From positions 53,853 through 100,632 of the forward strand of contig CAJUSG010000003.1 in NCBI GenBank assembly GCA_910589085.1: a DNA stretch of 46,780 bases, read 5' to 3'. The notes beneath the pieces were generated by a model, which did no database searches, was not told where the DNA came from, and worked only from the letters and a program-made list of their open reading frames with translations. Source of the stretch: an uncultured Oscillospiraceae bacterium. Lineage in GTDB: Bacteria > Bacillota > Clostridia > Oscillospirales > Oscillospiraceae. How positions within the stretch are numbered: the first letter of the stretch is position 1; each line of letters starts with the position of its first letter. This document shows, one piece after another, positions 46,339 through 46,780 of the stretch. Position numbers and translations under genes: made by a program.

Positions 46339-46780
46339 ATGAGAATCAGAAGATCCTTCGGCCTGCGCACCGTCATCCTGATGATGATGCTCCTGGCCAT
46401 GGTGTGTACCGCCTTCGCGGCCGGGGGCGACCCCACCGAGCTGACCGGCACCAAGTACATTGAGTGCCCCGACTGCGGAACGATGGGCGTGGTCCTGTCC
46501 GACGAGGGCGAGGCCGTCCCCTGCGAGACCTGCGCGGACAGCGAATATGTGGGCTACATCCAGTCCTCCAGCAACTTCTTCAATACGCCCATGTCCCTGC
46601 TGCCCCCGGTGATCGCCATTGCCCTGGCCCTGATTACCAAGGAGGTTTACTCCTCCCTGTTCATCGGGATTCTGGTGGGCGGTCTGCTCTACTCCAATTT
46701 CAGCTTTGAGGGAACGGTGCTCCATGCCTTCAACGACGGCATCGTGGCCTCCCTGTCCGACGGCTACAACGTGGGCATCC
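46339..46780 (+). CDS. NhaC-family Na+/H+ antiporter-like transporter, probable lysine transporter (5' part)
   Basis: Only 147 residues are in the window and the frame is open to its end. Residues 1-28 are a signal-like hydrophobic segment. Residues 40-66 contain C43-x2-C46 and C62-x2-C65, a small four-cysteine module outside the usual NhaC pattern. From about 84 the transmembrane part begins (SLLPPVIAIALALITKEVY, IGILVGGLLYSNF), matching NhaC proteins. NhaC-type genes under L-box control are known as candidate lysine transporters (LysW group), which fits the riboswitch directly upstream. AGGAGGG precedes the ATG. Confidence 0.85.
   Translation, partial: MRIRRSFGLRTVILMMMLLAMVCTAFAAGGDPTELTGTKYIECPDCGTMGVVLSDEGEAVPCETCADSEYVGYIQSSSNFFNTPMSLLPPVIAIALALITKEVYSSLFIGILVGGLLYSNFSFEGTVLHAFNDGIVASLSDGYNVGI

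Overview
The window is about 46.8 kb of GC-rich (near 60%) chromosome from a spore-forming member of the Clostridia. The best guess is an Oscillospiraceae gut bacterium close to Flavonifractor, Pseudoflavonifractor or Lawsonibacter. Sporulation genes (yabP, yabQ, ytfJ, a dacB-like gene), a clostridial ispH-S1 fusion, Firmicutes-type LexA, hpf and CarD proteins and strong SD-led starts support this. No rRNA, tRNA, CRISPR array, phage or insertion sequence was seen. The content is mostly core genome, with small accessory modules and dispersed palindromic repeats.

Layout. 1-4230: the end of a solute-binding protein, then two permeases and two ATPases of a peptide/nickel-type ABC importer, closed by a terminator. 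4295-9183 (mostly minus strand): lexA with an SOS box over a perfect promoter, a Nudix hydrolase, a DUF975 membrane protein, a beta-CASP RNase-like enzyme and a Cof-type HAD phosphatase. 9317-10901: yabP-yabQ-ftsB/divIC-yabR. 10902-12201: a composite repeat and two hypothetical genes, one markedly AT-rich. 12226-15611: amidohydrolase, hpf, a divergent XRE/small-protein module and birA. 15641-17436 (minus): a monoacylglycerol-lipase-like hydrolase and a ferritin-like protein with a cysteine ladder. 17573-22120: scpA-scpB-DUF2953-ytfJ-dacB-rluB. 22226-25508: RpiR-type regulator, HI0933-like flavoprotein, kptA and a second divergent XRE/small-protein module. 25509-31172: a second composite repeat, cmk-plsC-ispH/S1, carD, ispD-ispF. 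31255-36642: HExxH protein, rplS, an accessory insert (ydeI-like, traX-like, TPR protein), rbgA-rnhB-yraN. 36716-45923: thrC, metallophosphoesterase, tig-clpP-clpX-lon-engB. 45924-46780: a lysine riboswitch in front of a NhaC-family transporter cut by the window end.

How the genes work together. The right half is a protein-quality and ribosome-assembly block: trigger factor, ClpXP, Lon, EngB, RbgA, L19. IspD, IspF and IspH supply three steps of the MEP isoprenoid pathway. ScpAB, DivIC/FtsB and the carboxypeptidase serve chromosome and envelope. Many promoters are visible as -35/-10 pairs with 17 bp spacers.

Most unusual signals: (1) two unrelated copies of one regulatory design, an XRE repressor gene divergent from a tiny gene, each with paired operators 25-26 bp apart and a near-consensus small-gene promoter holding one operator in its spacer; (2) a modular palindromic repeat family whose hairpin modules are swapped and inverted between copies; (3) a lysine riboswitch controlling a NhaC-type transporter with an N-terminal four-cysteine module; (4) a protein with cysteine at every third residue joined to a ferritin-like domain; (5) a yabQ frame running about 200 bp into ftsB.
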